A model generated the notes under the pieces. That model did no database searches. It was not told the origin of the DNA and worked only from the letters and a program-made list of their open reading frames with translations. Shown piece by piece: positions 1-15,500 of a stretch of 64,000 bases of DNA. The position numbers and the translations under genes were made by a program. Numbering within the stretch: the stretch's first letter is position 1; each line of letters begins with the position of its first letter. Origin of the DNA: Tomocerus qinae (lineage: Eukaryota > Arthropoda > Collembola > Entomobryomorpha > Tomoceridae); assembly GCA_020055645.1 (NCBI GenBank), contig CM034547.1, forward strand, positions 34,664,909 through 34,728,908, read 5' to 3'.

Positions 1-3000
1 AATTCATAAAAAGCAGTCTATCCAGTGTGAAATATCGTCAGTTTGGGTCAGTTCAGTTCAATTCATGTAAAGACTTGGTTGTATTGAAGAAGTCGCATGT
101 CGGCATCAAGAAAGTCCACTGGGACAATTGAGAATTTTTCACAAGTCTCTCCAGTTTCCGTCATTCAGGAGAAAAGGCATGAACTTACACACAAAATGCG
201 TGTGTTTAGAACTGGTACAACAAAAACATGGATTTCACTCTATTATTTTGTATGTATATAAAAAACTCTATGCAATTATATCAATAGCTCAGCCAGAAAT
301 GTTCTGAGGCTCTGCACTTGTTACCACGAAAATAAAAAAGAGGGAAGAAAACCCCTTCCGAAAGCAAACTGCACAAACTAGGAATTATTGTATTATGACA
401 AAGCAAACATAGACAGGCAGGTATATTACATTCAATAAAATGTAGCTGCCCATAACATAATATTTATACGAGTCACATATGCCATTGCATGTTCAGTGCT
501 AAGTAGGAGAGTCCCAAAACCAAGTATCCTTCTATTGTATCATATCATGCATCTGTTTTCCTATCTCACAAGGAGAATATTACGAGACCAAGTGGAGAGT
601 TCCGTTTCGTCTCCTTTAATTATCACATCAGTAAACTGGGAAGAGGAACGGGGGGATATTACTACATCTTTGTACATAGTATACCTCATATGTGGAAATT
701 ACCCACACACAAGTAGAACAGAATATTATTCTAAAGGAAGCTCCATACTAACCAAAACACAGGGAGTCAGGTGTATACGAATGTCCATGTACAGCAAGTG
801 GCTAAGAATATTACACATAATATCGGTAATTGTAATAAAAAATAATCTTTCGTTTCCTTAAACATTCAACGCCTACTTGAACTGAGCCACGCAAGGAAGA
901 GTAAAAAACAAATAAAAATGAAGCAATATACACTGAAATTGACTCTATGGGATCCCCATACATAAATATTATTACAACAGTAGTAACGCTTAATGATAAA
1001 TAATGCAAATCTGAAAGGGAAAGAGACAAGTGACTTTATCTTGGATGATAATTTTTACGATTTCTATGAAGTGCAGACCAACATGAGTGTATTTGTATTG
1101 CTCAGAGTGTGCATACCTGCATAATAATAAAGTAGGTAACCTCGTCTGCCTCCGTCTGGCATGCTAAACTCAATGAACGAACTACGGCAGCAGATCACAC
1201 TATTAAAACCTACTGTAAAATAAGATAGTCTCTTTCACTTCCATCTTAAGATTCTTTGACTCGTCAACAACTGTGAATTAAGAAAAGTCATAAAAATCTT
1301 TAACCTTCTCTCAGTTACATTACCCTTTCTCGTTTTAGTCTTCCCTCGTACACAAATTCTTGTACTACAACGTATACAAATGCAATCAGGTAAAGTTTGT
1401 AGCAAATAGAGAATATACCAGGTAGACATAAAATGAATTACTTTTTCTTTCAAATGAATATATTCCTTTTCTGGATTAGATAGTATTCGTTTTTAGATGT
1501 CTATTACGCAGTGCAGGTGCTAGAAAATAATTTCCCCAAGGAGGTATGCTAAGTTCCTCACACCACCTTAATGCCACAACAAGTACAAAATACATTAGAC
1601 TACATATTACATGGGATTGCATGTAGTGCGCTCAGCCAGCAGTTAACAATGACACTAAGTGTAATAATAATCATGGTAATAATACATGACTTCTTTACGA
1701 CATGCATTTCCAAGCACTACCTAGCCCCATATGCACAGCCTTATTATTATATTACAACAAGCACTTTGGTCATGTTTATGGACAAATGCCAGTATACTTA
1801 TCTATGATATGATTATAACTTTGAGCTATGATCTCTAAACTTTACTTAGAGTATGACAGTCTGCAAAGATCATATTAATATTCTGTTTGTATAGTTGTGT
1901 ACCTATATTAAGTGCGAGTGCAGTTGTTATTGTATATCCAAAAGGAGTTTGCATCACCTAGTCGGGTAGTTGGGTCAGTAAAAGTGAGTCCACAGGGTAG
2001 TTTGAATGTGAGCATGAATATGTAAGTGAGGTTGAGTATAATGAACACTTTGACAAAAAGGCTTATGACTATTCATATGTAATACAAACACGATGCACAT
2101 ATTCTCCTGCACAACGTACAAAGGAAAGAAATAATATACATAATTTTAAGGTGAGAAAACTGACAGAAAATTGCGTTAAATCTCTTTCTCTCTTATTTAG
2201 ATGGGACGAGTGAGTGAGTCTTCTATCTACACTTTGATCTTTTACCCTCTACTGCTATATTACATTCTAAAATATGCTATACAATACTATAACTCATTTT
2301 CTAACCGAGGAACATTATTCTCTATATTGCATTACTTAAACTCGATACATTATATATTCTCCAGTTAGGTTCTAACCTACCTGTCCTGTCTCTTCATTTA
2401 CCTTTTTTCAACTACTAGAAATTAAGTTTGACTTTCTTGACATTAGAATATGAATTAGCTAGTTGTTTGTATAGGAGACATTGTAAAAATCAAATAACCC
2501 ATTCACAAATAGGTATAACATGTTCTTTGTATAGCATATGCACGCTATACTCGTAACATTAGCTACATCGGCTTCCAATTCCTGTTTTGCAAAGAGTGAA
2601 CATATGTTCCTTAGGATTCACGAGCCAATCCAAGTTAAAAATCAAGAGGAGATAAGGAGGGATGTTTATACAGAATCTGGAGAGGCAGGCCAAGCCTTTA
2701 ACAGGCTGCCAACGATGCTTTATTTTAGTCGAGTAATAGAATTGACTGTCCGTCTTGCTCCTGCTGTTGAACAGTATCGTATTCTTGGCTATTTACCTTA
2801 TCTTAAATATCATCGCACAATAAAATGGCAGTTGCACTCCACAGTAGGTGTCACAAAAAGCCTTGCCCAAAAAACTACTTTATGCCGTATGACAAGAAGA
2901 ATACAAAGATGCGTAAAGTAAACGAAACGTTAAACGTGACATCCATAATCGGTTCCCGTCTTATCTCTGCTAAATCCAGCCCATTGTACTCTCTGTTTTC

Positions 3001-6000
3001 TTTGGCTTATCCTTACCTCTACTATGTACTCTTCGTCCTTACTGAACATGACAGCGGACATTATTCTATTGCTTCTTCTTCTGTTTGCTTTTTATTTTAT
3101 ATTTTTTCTGTTACTACCTAATAGCATCTAAATAGGACTACCCCGATCTCATCCTTCCAATATCAACCTCTATAAACAGATAGACAGTTTAAGTATGGTA
3201 ATTCCACATTGTAAGTAGCTGAATCATTCTTATATGGTATATCTATAAGTTGGTCACAGATAGAAATGAAGATAGCCAGATTAGCTTAATGATCGTTTGT
3301 GTCCCAGTATTTAGCTGGTGTAGTTTTATCCGACCAATGCTAAGCTGGCTTAAACTTTCGTTTATATTGTACGCACAAATGTACGCTATTGTCATATTTT
3401 ATGTATGTAATCGTTGTGCTACTTCATAAACCCACACATAACCATCTTCATATCATGTGCTAACAATACCCTTACAATGATCAAAAACCAAATCACCATC
3501 ATCACAAGAAATAAGAGATTGACAATTGGAATATGAACTCCAATCTCATACTCTGCTGCTCTGCTTGGTTTGATATTTTTAATAATGTAGTGCAATTTAG
3601 GAAACGTGGAGGCTGTTTATTGATATCTTTTCTACAAATTAAATATTTTTATTATACAAACAGATTTTGTGTATTTGAAACTCTGTATTTTTGAGTAGAG
3701 AAACTGTCAATCGATGTAGTATGATTTAAAATACCTGTAACTTAAGTATTTACAGTACAGAAATCAAAAAGGGATGGAAGGATATTTGAGGAGATGGATG
3801 GATGGAGAGGAATGGAGATGCTGGATGACTTGATAATATGTATAAATAGATATGTATGATCTGTGCACTAAAGCATTTGGCACGTAGGGTGTAGTTTGGT
3901 TAAAGAAAATTTGTTTTTGATTGGTGTGGTGTGATCCATGCGGTGATTGGTGTGTGCATGGATAATGCCTTCGATATAGATAGGGGATTTAGACAGTGAC
4001 TTGTGAAAAATCATAAAGAACACAAAAGGGCTTCTTTCTGTGAGATCCTTTGAAGGACTTCAGTTCAGTTTAGTTAGACTGATTGTGAGTTGTGAGTGAG
4101 TGACCAGCAGGTGATATATTCTTCCCTTTGTATCCACAACGATTATACAGAAATGGAATCCATGTTACTTATAATGCTCTTGTCACGATACCTTAACATG
4201 TATGTACCTACACTCTATGTGGCTGGCTTCTCTAAAACAGTACAGTAGTGCCATCAAGGGTGAATTGTATGCTAATGATTGATTTCAAATGACTATACAG
4301 CAAGTAACTACAATTATATGTACCTCTTGTTTAGATGGACGCAAATACATTAACTACATGCTAAAAAAGTAGTAAATAACAATTACACCATAAATTCTTA
4401 TTTATTAACTTGGTATTTTATGGTGATTTCTACTTGACAGGTAGATTTGCTAATTATGATGTAAACAATTGTCAATAATTATAGGGAAGAAATCCCTTAT
4501 GATTTCGCTTTTTTACTTTGTTATTATTATTATGACCACTGTTTTGCAACAATGCTAATAAAGTGCACACAGTACAGTTTTGTGTCGTAAAATTTTAAAT
4601 GCTAATTCCCTTAGTATAGAAGAGTAGGCACAGGTGCGAATAATAGTGTGTGTTTTATCTTTAATGTCTGTAGTAATATCTTCCGTTCCGTTATCTTCTT
4701 TTAAGTGGTGAGATTTTTTCTTTGTAGAATCATTTGCCTAGTATTTAGTAGGTTCCTACGGTAAACATTTTTATTTCAGTCTGCAATATTGCTTATCATA
4801 AGCTTTCATATCTCTTGTACACCTATTTTGATGTTGCAAACATTCTCATGCCATTATACTAATTTCATTTTATGTTGATGACAATAACGGATTTAGTTAT
4901 TCAGAAAGGATCAGTTTATGCAGAGGTAAGGAAGAAGGTAGCTAAAGCATGTTCTTTCAAATGTCATTTAGAACAGAAAGCTTATAAAGTAATACTAAGT
5001 ACATACACAGAGCAACGTACCTACATGTTCTAAAAACAGTCTGTGATGTCTTTAATCTGACTGTCAGGATTCGGGCAAGAGAAAAGTTGACTCACAATCA
5101 GTCAGAGTCTAAATACGAGTAGGTGGTAAGCTATAACTAATTTATATGGAATACGAAAGGCTAATACTGCATTTAACTTTGTAGCTAGCCTATGAAATAT
5201 GAAATGCAACTCTCTAAAATATTCTTTTCAATCTTTGTCATTGACTCATTTGATTATAGCAAGTAAAAGAAGGAATCTGAACAGAGACAAACGGACAATT
5301 CCACAGCTGCATTGTATTTCTCAAATTGTAAATGATGATCAGTCGATCGCCGATCTCTGACTGACTTAAGTAAAAGCAGCGTGTTGTATGCATCGCTTCT
5401 TATTGTCAGCTAATTCTATACTACAAATGCTACTTTTATTTTCATATAACAGCTGATAGGGTAGGTACTCAGTGTATACGGATATTATTTATTGCTTGGT
5501 ATCACTTAATCTTATATGAATGTTTAAAGTTCAGATTAGACAAATTCATAGCATAACTCACTGACTGCCTTGAGTGACAATGAAGTTGTGTCGAATCACT
5601 CAAATATTCTTTTGTCTATTCACATGGTATGTATACTTAATGTATTAGATCTGTGGTAATGCTAATTCTCTTTCATGGTCTTTGATCCGTGCATGAGCAA
5701 AGGAGTCAATATTCAATTTGTCTAAAATTATATCTCTAACCTAACTGTATGTACAAATGTAGCTAACACATTTTAGTATGCTATATCCGTGGTATCCGTA
5801 AAAAATAAATAGCAAATCGTACATCACCTACACATACAATTGGCATAACAGTTCATCCATTATTATTGTACCTTCATTGATGTGATGTACACACTTTCTA
5901 AAGCGTGTCACTGGAATAAATCCACATACTCTTTGTTCAATTACTTATTCACTCATGCAAATGTCCCTTGACTATTTATATCCTGCTATTCAATTTACAA

Positions 6001-6263
6001 TGTGTCACAGGACACATATCCTTAGTTTTACTTACCCACATTGGACTCATATCTTTTTCTGTACAACTGCCTCATGTTTACATGCTCATTGCTCAATAAA
6101 AGATCATCAGCTTTATAATATGCATTTAATTGTATAATTATGCTTTGAGTAATATTTTTCTCTTTCAACTGCTTTCACATTCGTGCTAAATCGTTCATGA
6201 AACTTAATTCAGTCACAGTCGATTGAACCTTTTATTAATTCTAATTTTATTTGTTCGTTTCAG
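1..6263. other. no recognisable exon: intron or 5' sequence upstream of the first visible CLCA exon
   Basis: This AT-rich stretch has stops in all frames and only short open frames, none resembling a known protein. I looked for the missing CLCA N-terminal exon (signal peptide plus a strand like GYxxIVVAI followed by a donor) and did not find it. The simplest reading is that the sequence lies inside the preceding intron and the first exon is upstream of the window. Confidence 0.6.
3768..3830. repeat. purine-rich degenerate GGAT tract
   Basis: On the plus strand the segment is almost all A and G with scattered T, and includes GATGGATGGATGG and GGAGAGGAATGG. It is a short, impure tetranucleotide-like tract in noncoding sequence. 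No function is implied. Confidence 0.55.
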
Positions 6264-6564
6264 GATTTAATCAGCCGAACATCCGACAATCTTTACAAGG
6301 CTACGAATGGACAGTCGTATTTCCGCCAAGTGTCCATCGTTCTCCCATCTAACTGGGCAACACCAAATTGCACTGGACAAACGGAACAGGAAGTTACAAC
6401 CGCAACTTACCAATCGAGTACTTCTGCAGACATTACTGTAACAAGAGACCACCCGGTGTACATTGACAAGCCGTGGACACTACAATATGGTCCTTGTGGA
6501 GTGCCTGGGAAAAAGATTTCTGTCCCTGTCTCCTTTCTCGCTAACAATCAAGACGACCTCAAAG
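6264..6564 (+). CDS. CLCA: CLCA exon A: N-terminal domain, first visible exon
   Basis: Follows acceptor TTTCAG and ends at donor AG|GTAAGC (phase 1). It encodes residues 1-100 of the fragment. The segment YFRQVSIVLPSNW corresponds to the YFKNVAILIPETW stretch of human CLCA1, and the later GPCG...SADI context also matches. NCT is a possible N-glycosylation site. By comparison with the family, about 50 residues carrying the signal peptide and the IVVAI strand should lie in an earlier exon. No such exon could be found in 1-6263. Confidence 0.9.
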
Positions 6565-9500
6565 GTAAGCTTACACGTTTCATATAGGTTTCTATATTAA
6601 ATGTGTTAGTTATGGTTGCATGTTCACGCATAAGCATTATCATTAGCTTACTAAATATTAGCCGTTTAATTCAGTGCAAGCGTCCAGTAATATATAGCCA
6701 GTCTAAAAATTGTGGAGTAGAACTAGAAGACACAATACCTGAAAGCAACAATAGAATGAGGTTGAGTGTTTACTGTTTACCCCTATTAATTGTGATAGAT
6801 ATAGGAACACAATGGGTTCGTTGGATCCTAATTTTCCTAATAACAAACGCAACTGAACCCGATTACTTAAGTTACCTTATTGTTAGCAGTTGGTTTTGAT
6901 TAGGCTGCAGGTATGCCTATTACTGTATTAGGATTTTTGAATGGGTGTTCACTATCGTGTCATGTCATGTCATATCAACTGCAGCCTCACTCTACTACAC
7001 GCAGACAGACAGAGTCAAATTAAAACCAAGTTTCGTTATGTCATATTCAGATCATTTTCACTTTACGTTGGTGGTAGCCTTGTCTTGGCTTCCTTTTAAT
7101 GCTCAACTTGGGAGGGATCAAATTAATCGTGAGTGAAGTTGAAGGTGTTCAGGTGTCCCGTTTCATTCTGAAATTGAGATTCTGGCATCATCCTTTCTAT
7201 AATAAATAAAAATGAACATAGTAAATGATATTCAGCCCATTGTTAGCCATTGCCAGTGTTTGTAGGCACGTCATAAAAATTATGATTATTATGAGCACTG
7301 CGTACTCAAATCAATTAACATTATGCCTAATTATAATAAATTATGCTCTCCTGATAGTTTGTGAACTCACAATGTTTGGGCATAGTGAATGACTTTTATG
7401 TAAAAATGAATATAAAGAAAGGAAATTACATTTTATAAAAGCAATCTGACATTTGAGCGATGAGATTCAACTCGCTTTCCGTTTTTGTAATGGATATTTC
7501 AATCTTTCATGAATAGCCTCTACTTGATTTGACAAATTACATAGGAAAGTCTATTTAGGTGGATAGGTTTGTATTTGTACCTAGACAATTGCAAGAAATG
7601 TTTATAACATGAAAATGTGGGTTTACAGTTTACATATGCGTGCAAAATTGTTTTGTGTCACTTTAATGTGGTATTACATTACAAAGCAATATGGAAGGCA
7701 GGGAGAGAACTTTAAACTGAAGGTGATAAATCTTTGCTTTTGTCATTTGTCGCCTTCATGGACAACAGGATAGTTGGAATCCTGTAACTTGTAATTTCTC
7801 AAATGGACAGTATCATTGTACAACTGAATTAAGGTATAGTCAATAGTTGTTACGTAAGGGTTATTGTGAACTTGTACTGCATTGTTGTGTGGGCAGAAAG
7901 AGGCTAGTGTGTAATGCATAGATAAGCCTTACACACATGTAGAGTTGTGCATTCTTGTGTTACTATTGTAATTGCTTAGGCACATAAGTTTTATTATGCA
8001 AATATTCTACTAAAGTTCATAGGCCACTATAGAACAGAACAATTTAATTGAGTCTGGTTTGAACAATGCCTTGCATACTCCGTTGCAATCCAAGTGCAAG
8101 TGCGAAAGAGACATTGGCATGATGAATTGCTTTTAAAATATACGCCATTACTACCTATATTAGAATATTGCAAGCTGACAATGAGCTGTACTTGTTCAGT
8201 GTCCAACTCTATTAAGTCTGCTCTGTTGTTACGCAAGACAAGATAAGCAAACTGTGCTGACACTTGCAATTGATCGAATGGAGAGGACAACGGCAAAATT
8301 TAAATTGCTTATTATTATTGAACTGTACATATTTCTCAAGTGTCTACAAGAATTAATCTCAACAAATAAAATTAAGAAACAATTCCATATTGCAATGAAA
8401 TGTACGTTTACAAAGCACCGATACAGAGTTATTTGTGTTTTAGTATTCTATACCCAAGTTGTGAAGTGAAATATTGTTTAATTGTGTATGCTCAGGTGCC
8501 CTAATAGATACTTATGTAACATTGGATTGCACTCGTCACTGTATTAGTTGTTTATGCGAGTTCCTACACTCAATGCATATCTGTTTTCAAAAATTTGAGT
8601 AATAAATATGTATAGCACATTCCATATAGCATAGGAGTTTGTTTCGGACCGAAGTATTTTGAAGTTGGGTAGAGATTCATAAGGGCAGACATAGTGGAGC
8701 AGATAGCGTAGATCACGCAGGGCTTTTCATTCTCAGCAGGCGTTGAAAGGGAGACTCCAACGTGTTTCTCCATTAAATCATGAATTTGCGTCGACATTTA
8801 TCATTCTGTAACCAACCTTAAAATGACCAATTTTACCGCATGGGGTCAATGAGAAAAAAGAATAAAAAAATTCACCACTCGGACAGAATTTAACACAGGC
8901 AGAATGCTTACTTACATAAGCAAGTAAATAAAAAGATGGTCAGTAGGGATGCGTAGGGCTGAGTGAGTTGGAGTGTGGTGTGTTAACTTTATCCGTTCCT
9001 CCGTCACATCATATCACTTTTTACATTATTTACGTCCATTTGGAGGGACTGCACTAAGCTCGGGAAGTACTACAGGATATGGAATATAAGAACTTCAAAG
9101 TTTGCATTGTATAATAGAATGTGACATGGAGATGGTGAGCAAACTTGCTTTACATTAGTTGCTTCATATCAAAGATCAGACAACATCATATCACAGATTT
9201 ACCTTGACTTTGGCCCAACTTGCACACTCGTACAGGTCAGATATAAGTGCATACCTATCTATGTATGTACTCAAAATGAATTAAACATGATATCTAACAT
9301 GATTATATACCTCAGACTTCAGGCGTATAGACTATATTAGTTTGTGGAGTCAGAAGATGAGGAAAATACAATTTTACGCAAACATATTTCATTTCCTTCA
9401 TTTCTCTCTTTAATATATTTCTCGTAATGTCTTGCGTATATTTTAATGTAGCCTGTTAACCTTCACTAATAAGTAGTATTATATAATAACGTACTAGTTC

Positions 9501-12500
9501 TGGATGCTTTATGCAGTGGATATCCTCACATAACTAAGAAAGATAAGTATCTATAAGTTGTTCAAAGTGACTAGGTTTATGTAGTGAGAGTACTTAGGCA
9601 GAAGACAAGAGATTGCTGTAATAACTTTCCGGAGCACATGTTTGAAATTTTAATTATTCATTTCGAATGCATGGCTTAATTCAATTTGAGTCTTACTGTT
9701 TACTATCCGGAATCATTATTTTAGTGGCCATCTGACGGAACTGAGCAGAGCAAATGAATTAGATTCAATTTAGTTGGAGATGAGTTGACTGTTGTTGTGT
9801 CCGGACTCAAAGTCAAAGGTCAGTTAGGTTCATCTTCTTCGCCAGCAGCAGTTTACTTAGATGCAAATGCAACTTTTAAAATAAAAATCAGAACGCAAAG
9901 TAATGAAAGAAAATAGATTTGTTCTAGGATGATGCACGTATTCAAAATGACTTGCAAAGGGAAGCCTGTATAAGGAGGTGATAGAAAAGCAGTGGCGGTG
10001 TTAGCGCCGTATGCCACCTGCTACCTTTAATTTGCTTCTTCTTTCCTATGAACTTATAAATAAGTTTGTATCTGTCTGTAGTATCTTTGTAGTAACCCTC
10101 TTCTCAGTTTCATCTCTCTCTCTGATTGCATTACAAGAGAGTTTTACCGCATAGAATTAAATCTAAGGTAGTACAAGTATTTAGTGTCTAAAGTAAATAC
10201 TTTCATAGTGTATTAGTGCAAAAGGGTTTTGTTTTTAGAGGCTCATTGTGTAGTAACTCGATCCACTAGATAGTATAGGACAGCCATGTTGTTGATATTG
10301 TGTATTGTATTACCTGTAGTTTGTAAAAGTGAAGAAAAGATTAGCATTGTAAGAGATACAAAGCTCGGTTTCACTTCACCTACAAGAAAGTAGTGTTTGT
10401 TGGGTCCAAATGCTCCTGCTGTCTTAAGATGTTTCAAGATGAATGGAGAAGAAGCAGACTTCCCATTCATTCCCTCATTCATGAATTTAAATGGTTCATA
10501 AAAACCTGTCGGTTGAAATCTGCAAATTGTAAATAATTACAAATGGGTCGTTCGAAACTTTCCAGTGGGACTAATACATGGTCAGTATAGAGACCCAACA
10601 ACGCTCACCTTTCAACTTTATTAACATACCTATTAGCTATTCAGTAGATCCCTGCATAGGCAGATTCGAGTAAGGGGAATCTGCATAGAAGGTATGTAGC
10701 TGGGATAAAAGGTACATGCAGAAAGAATCTAAGCTAGTAGCTAGTACTTAGTGTAACATAGATATTGCATGATGCTATTTTGCTTGTTAATCGTTTGACT
10801 GAACTAGAATCCAGTTCCAGTCCAGTTTTGCAGAGGGGCAAATAAAAGGGGAAGATAATAAGGGCCAGGCCTGAGCGAGGAAACTAGCAGAGAGCATGAT
10901 GCCCTGTCAATTGGATTTACACTTAAGCCTCCTTCATATTGCCTAAAGAAAGTATGCATCTTAAATATGTATGCTCTGCACGCAAACAACTCAACCCATT
11001 TTGCATTTTTACATCCATCCATCTGAGTTCAGCCCAAGCTGCCTCTGCCTTCACGTACTCCGAGCCTATGTAACTAATGGCACAACATATTCAAAACTGA
11101 GTTATGAATACACAATGAATAATTCTTATTATTTCTGCACTCGCAGTAGCATTATATTTTATTACATTGTAACAGCATCAAACATTATCTTACCTACATA
11201 CATAAGTACTACAACTCCTCTCCTGACAAGATACCTACCTACCAACCTATGCTCTGTAATTAACTATATTATAGTCCGTATTACTATGTACTCCGTACAT
11301 TTTACGCATCTCTTCTCTTGTATAGTACATTTACGTGGTGACTTGGCTACTAATGAGTAAATACATATCTGCAATGTACATTGTCAAAAACAACATCCGA
11401 ATGTCCACTGAACGGATAAACCAAAAAGAAAATTAAAATATAAACTACTACAGTGAAATAAACTTAATTAAAAGCAAGTCAAAACAATATTCCTCGCATG
11501 TCATATGAAATGAATTTAGCGTGTAGGTTCTATTACGTTAATACAAAGTGCATATGTTTAAAATCATCTCCTCCAGGATGGCAGTACTGTGTCTGTATTC
11601 ACACTTGTATGTATAAAGCTTGTTAGCATTAAAAAAGCAAACTCCTATACGATTCACATTCCAAGTAAGTAGAAAATACGAACCAGATATACAATGAATT
11701 GTAAAATAGGTGACCACTCCTATCATCAATCACCGGCTCTGAACTCTGAACTGATCCGGGTTGTTTAGCTGTATCAATTCCTGGGTATACGTGTACTTGT
11801 TCTAGTACTGTAACCTATAATGTATAAGTAGCCTGAATATTTTGTCCATAGTATTTTATATTGATACAGAGTACAAGCAGGATTGATAAATCGTGTGTAT
11901 ATATACAATGTGTATAGGTATGTCTTTGAGATGAAAATTTGAAATACAAAAGAGATCTCCCTTACATTGTCCAGGAAAGCAGTGGCACTGCCTATTAGGT
12001 TGGGACGAGATGGACAGACGTAGACTGAACGGTTGAACTGAACGCATTTTGATTGTTGAGGGAAGATATGCATGGACATATGGAGAAGACGCTGCTCCTT
12101 CTATCTGAAAATCAGAGTTGCACATTACTATTACTACCTACGCCAAATCAAGTCAATTCAAACTTGACATTCGTTTGTTGAGAAATAAAATAGTTTCGCC
12201 CAGTTTATTTTCTCCGACATACATTCCAATTACATCGGATGAACATCCGATAGTTTCTATTTATTTCCTTCTGTTTCCAAGTCGTGTCTATTAGTTGTGA
12301 TTGAGAGACATGACGCAATAAAATAATGAGTGCCTGTACACATCTTTGCGTGCTACCACACCCTAGCCCACTCCTGTGCTATATCACTTTTATTCTCCTA
12401 ATAATATTGGTGCTGCTTACTGATCCATGTATTTTTTTGTAGACTCCTTTTGTTTGGTCTCCTGCTAAGAATTTTGACTTAATGCCCCGTCAATCAAATT

Positions 12501-15500
12501 GGAAACTAAAAGTACCCTGTCCCTACCCACATAAACGGCAAACATATTATTTTTGGAACAAACGAAAGAAAACAATAGAATTTCGTTGTTGCTTGGTGGG
12601 ATATGATTATGAGATGCGTTATTCCGTAGCTACCTTTTAATTTAGGTGGAAGAGTGAACACTACTGGGAACTTGGCTGACTACCACCAATTAAATATATG
12701 CACAGCCAACAATGAGAGAAAGGTTTTGTGACTAGCTTGACTTCATATAGGTAGACGAGGCAAAGACTAGGTCCTAATTACACCTGTCATTAGGAGACTT
12801 ATCGTTCGTCCTAATCAGAATTCCACATTGAAATTTCTTATTGTAACAAAGCATGCATTGCAATGCAGTCTTTTAACATAACCAGAAGTTGTGTACAAGA
12901 AAACAGACAATTCTTAATTTACAAGTGAGCTGACTGAGAAAAAGTTTACTGTTACTGTTATGTTAATGCTGGGATACTTGTACAGTAGGCAAATGGGAAA
13001 TGACTTGTCTTACCACTAAATTAACTACATTACAAAATCTAGCAAACCAAGTAGCAACGCATCGCACTTTCAATAAATGCCTGGTAGTATGTGTTGAAAT
13101 GTTCTATTGAGGTGTGTAGACTCTGACTCTGACATGACATAAGGTAGAGGGATTGTCTCCTATATCTCCACTCTACCTAGTTATTATTTTTTGACTGACA
13201 ATTATTATTGTTTTTAGTTTGTCTTCATTTGTGTTGAGACACTTAAATACCAAGAAAAGGCTTGGCCCTTCTTCAAAACATTAATATTAACTATTCCCCA
13301 GTTCAGAGTAATAAGGATAGACTTATTTTACTAGCTATAAGTCAATTGGGCTATAGTCTGGGGCAGATCAAACTAACCACGACAAGGCTGCAGCTCATCA
13401 CCCTCTTTACCCCATCATTATCATTACCATCTTCTTTTCGTCTGTCTGTCCTCCCGTTGAAAATCTTGCAGCTGACTAGCAAGTTACTTACTCCTTCCTA
13501 TTTCAAGTATTTGTACCTTGGAAAAGAAAGCCAAGAAATAGAAAAGGAAGACATTGAAATAATTACACAGAACGGCTCGTAATAATGACCTGGACAATAA
13601 TAATCAAAAGAATGACCAAGCTTATGGGTTAATGATTCTTTACTTCTGTGGAATAAATGAAAGCTGCAATTGCATCTCTTGCTAAGTTACTTTTCTAATT
13701 CTTCTCCCAGTTCTTAATGGGTGTCATTCATTACATGCAGCGTGTGTACATGTATAGCTATACTTTTGAGATCAGTAAACTAAACCAAGTCAAAACAAGC
13801 TTGTCATGTCATAATATATAGTGAAATAAGGTAACCACCACAGGTACTTTTGTGTGCTATGTTCAAGTTAATGAAGATGATCCGTATGAAAAAAGGAGTC
13901 AGCTAATGCATCAGTACAGTCATTCTAATTTGTCGATGATGACTCGAAAAGGTAGGACACTATCATAACGTGGGCTTTTAATGGTTATTTTTATTTCAAA
14001 CACTCATGGCTTTTGTACAGGAGCAGGTCCACTCTAGAATCACACAACTTTATCACTAACTAACCTAACCTACAGAATCTATGGACTTTTATAGTTCTCA
14101 CTATATAGACATAATTACAGTATTACATTCACATATATGGCAGTTGGAAACTTGTATGATTATTACATTATCATTACAGAGTCCCAGAAGGGGAGAGAAG
14201 ATGGGAGCACAAAAAAGTCCAGTGAAAGAGAAATAAAGTTGTATCTTATTCTTAATTCCATGTATCATTGTATTTGTTAAAGGAGCCAGAGAATAAGACA
14301 TGCCCATACCTTGCCAGACAGTCCTGCCGGTGTTTCTAATGAGAGACAAATGGGACTTGGAGTAGTTAGCAAAGAGTTCGGGGAAACATGTGGAAAGGAC
14401 AAAAAATACTTTCTGTCTGGTGTCATTTGCCACAATTTCTCATTTCTGTTCCGTTGATGGTGAAATGATGAGACGGTGTTGTTACTCACTGTGCGTATGC
14501 TGTGATCTTATGTAATGCAAAGGGATTATTATTATTTAGAAGGATGCCCGAGTCGAATTCAGAGTGAGTCGCTGTGACTTTGTTGGAAATCGGTCCTGAG
14601 TCCAGGAAAAAGTTAATGTCAGATGATTATAGGTCTGGCATCGATTCTCGGCCTGAGTCACATCACATTTATTTTCTAGCTAACAACGAAGCTTGCGTTT
14701 GTTTGTGTGTGAGCTACGACCCTCGCTTCATACATCACATTGCATTAACGACATAAGTTACATTAGATTACATTAGTAAATTGCTTCGCCTTGCTCGAAT
14801 GGCTATGGCATGTAGGGGTCCATTATCTATTAGTCATACTGGCTAACTGCTTACGATAGGTGTAGCAATCATTTTTACTCCGTTGCCTTCCATTACCATT
14901 TCCTTCGGTGGAGAAGGTTCTTAAACCTAAAGACGGAAAAGACACAACAGAAAACAAAAATTCATTTCTCCGCATTTTATCCAACAAGAGTTGTATCATT
15001 GTAATAAAACTAGAAAGATGAGACAAATATTTTATACATTCCTTTATTACATTGCATTTGAGTATTCTATAAAAACTGTGGATTCACGGATACAGATTTA
15101 AATGTTAGTTCTGTACGTGCAATATAATTTCATTCTGACAAAAGTAAAGATAAGTAGGTGTTCATGTATTATTTGAGTCCCATCCGTCAGTCACGATTGA
15201 ATTGTATTGTAAAAGCGTATATTAGATTAAAATGTGATAGAATGTTTTCTATAGGTGCATCCCTCTTATAATTCTATATCGTCAGGGTGTATATTTTTTG
15301 GAATGCCTTTGGCTTTGAAACTTTGAAGGTAATGTATACGGACATCTAAAGATATTGTAGAAACATCTGGAGGAATACTTAATGTCCTTGTCATTTTTAC
15401 AAAGCTTTGTACTACTCACGTAGAGATATAAGGAGGTGCTCCATTTTAAACATGTAAAGCACTAGAGATATTTAGTTTCAGTTAAGCCTGAGCTAACTAG

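Noticed and set aside
2538-2921. 127-codon frame upstream of the CLCA exon, considered as the missing N-terminal exon
   Set aside because: The residues do not resemble the CLCA N-terminus and lack its IVVAI-type strand; no signal peptide is visible.
12234-12251. 8-bp inverted repeat ATCGGATG-AA-CATCCGAT
   Set aside because: Arms are too short to be meaningful in a window of this size.
13262-13582. 106-codon plus-strand open frame
   Set aside because: No homology recognised and no neighbouring exon pattern; Leu/Ser-rich by composition only.
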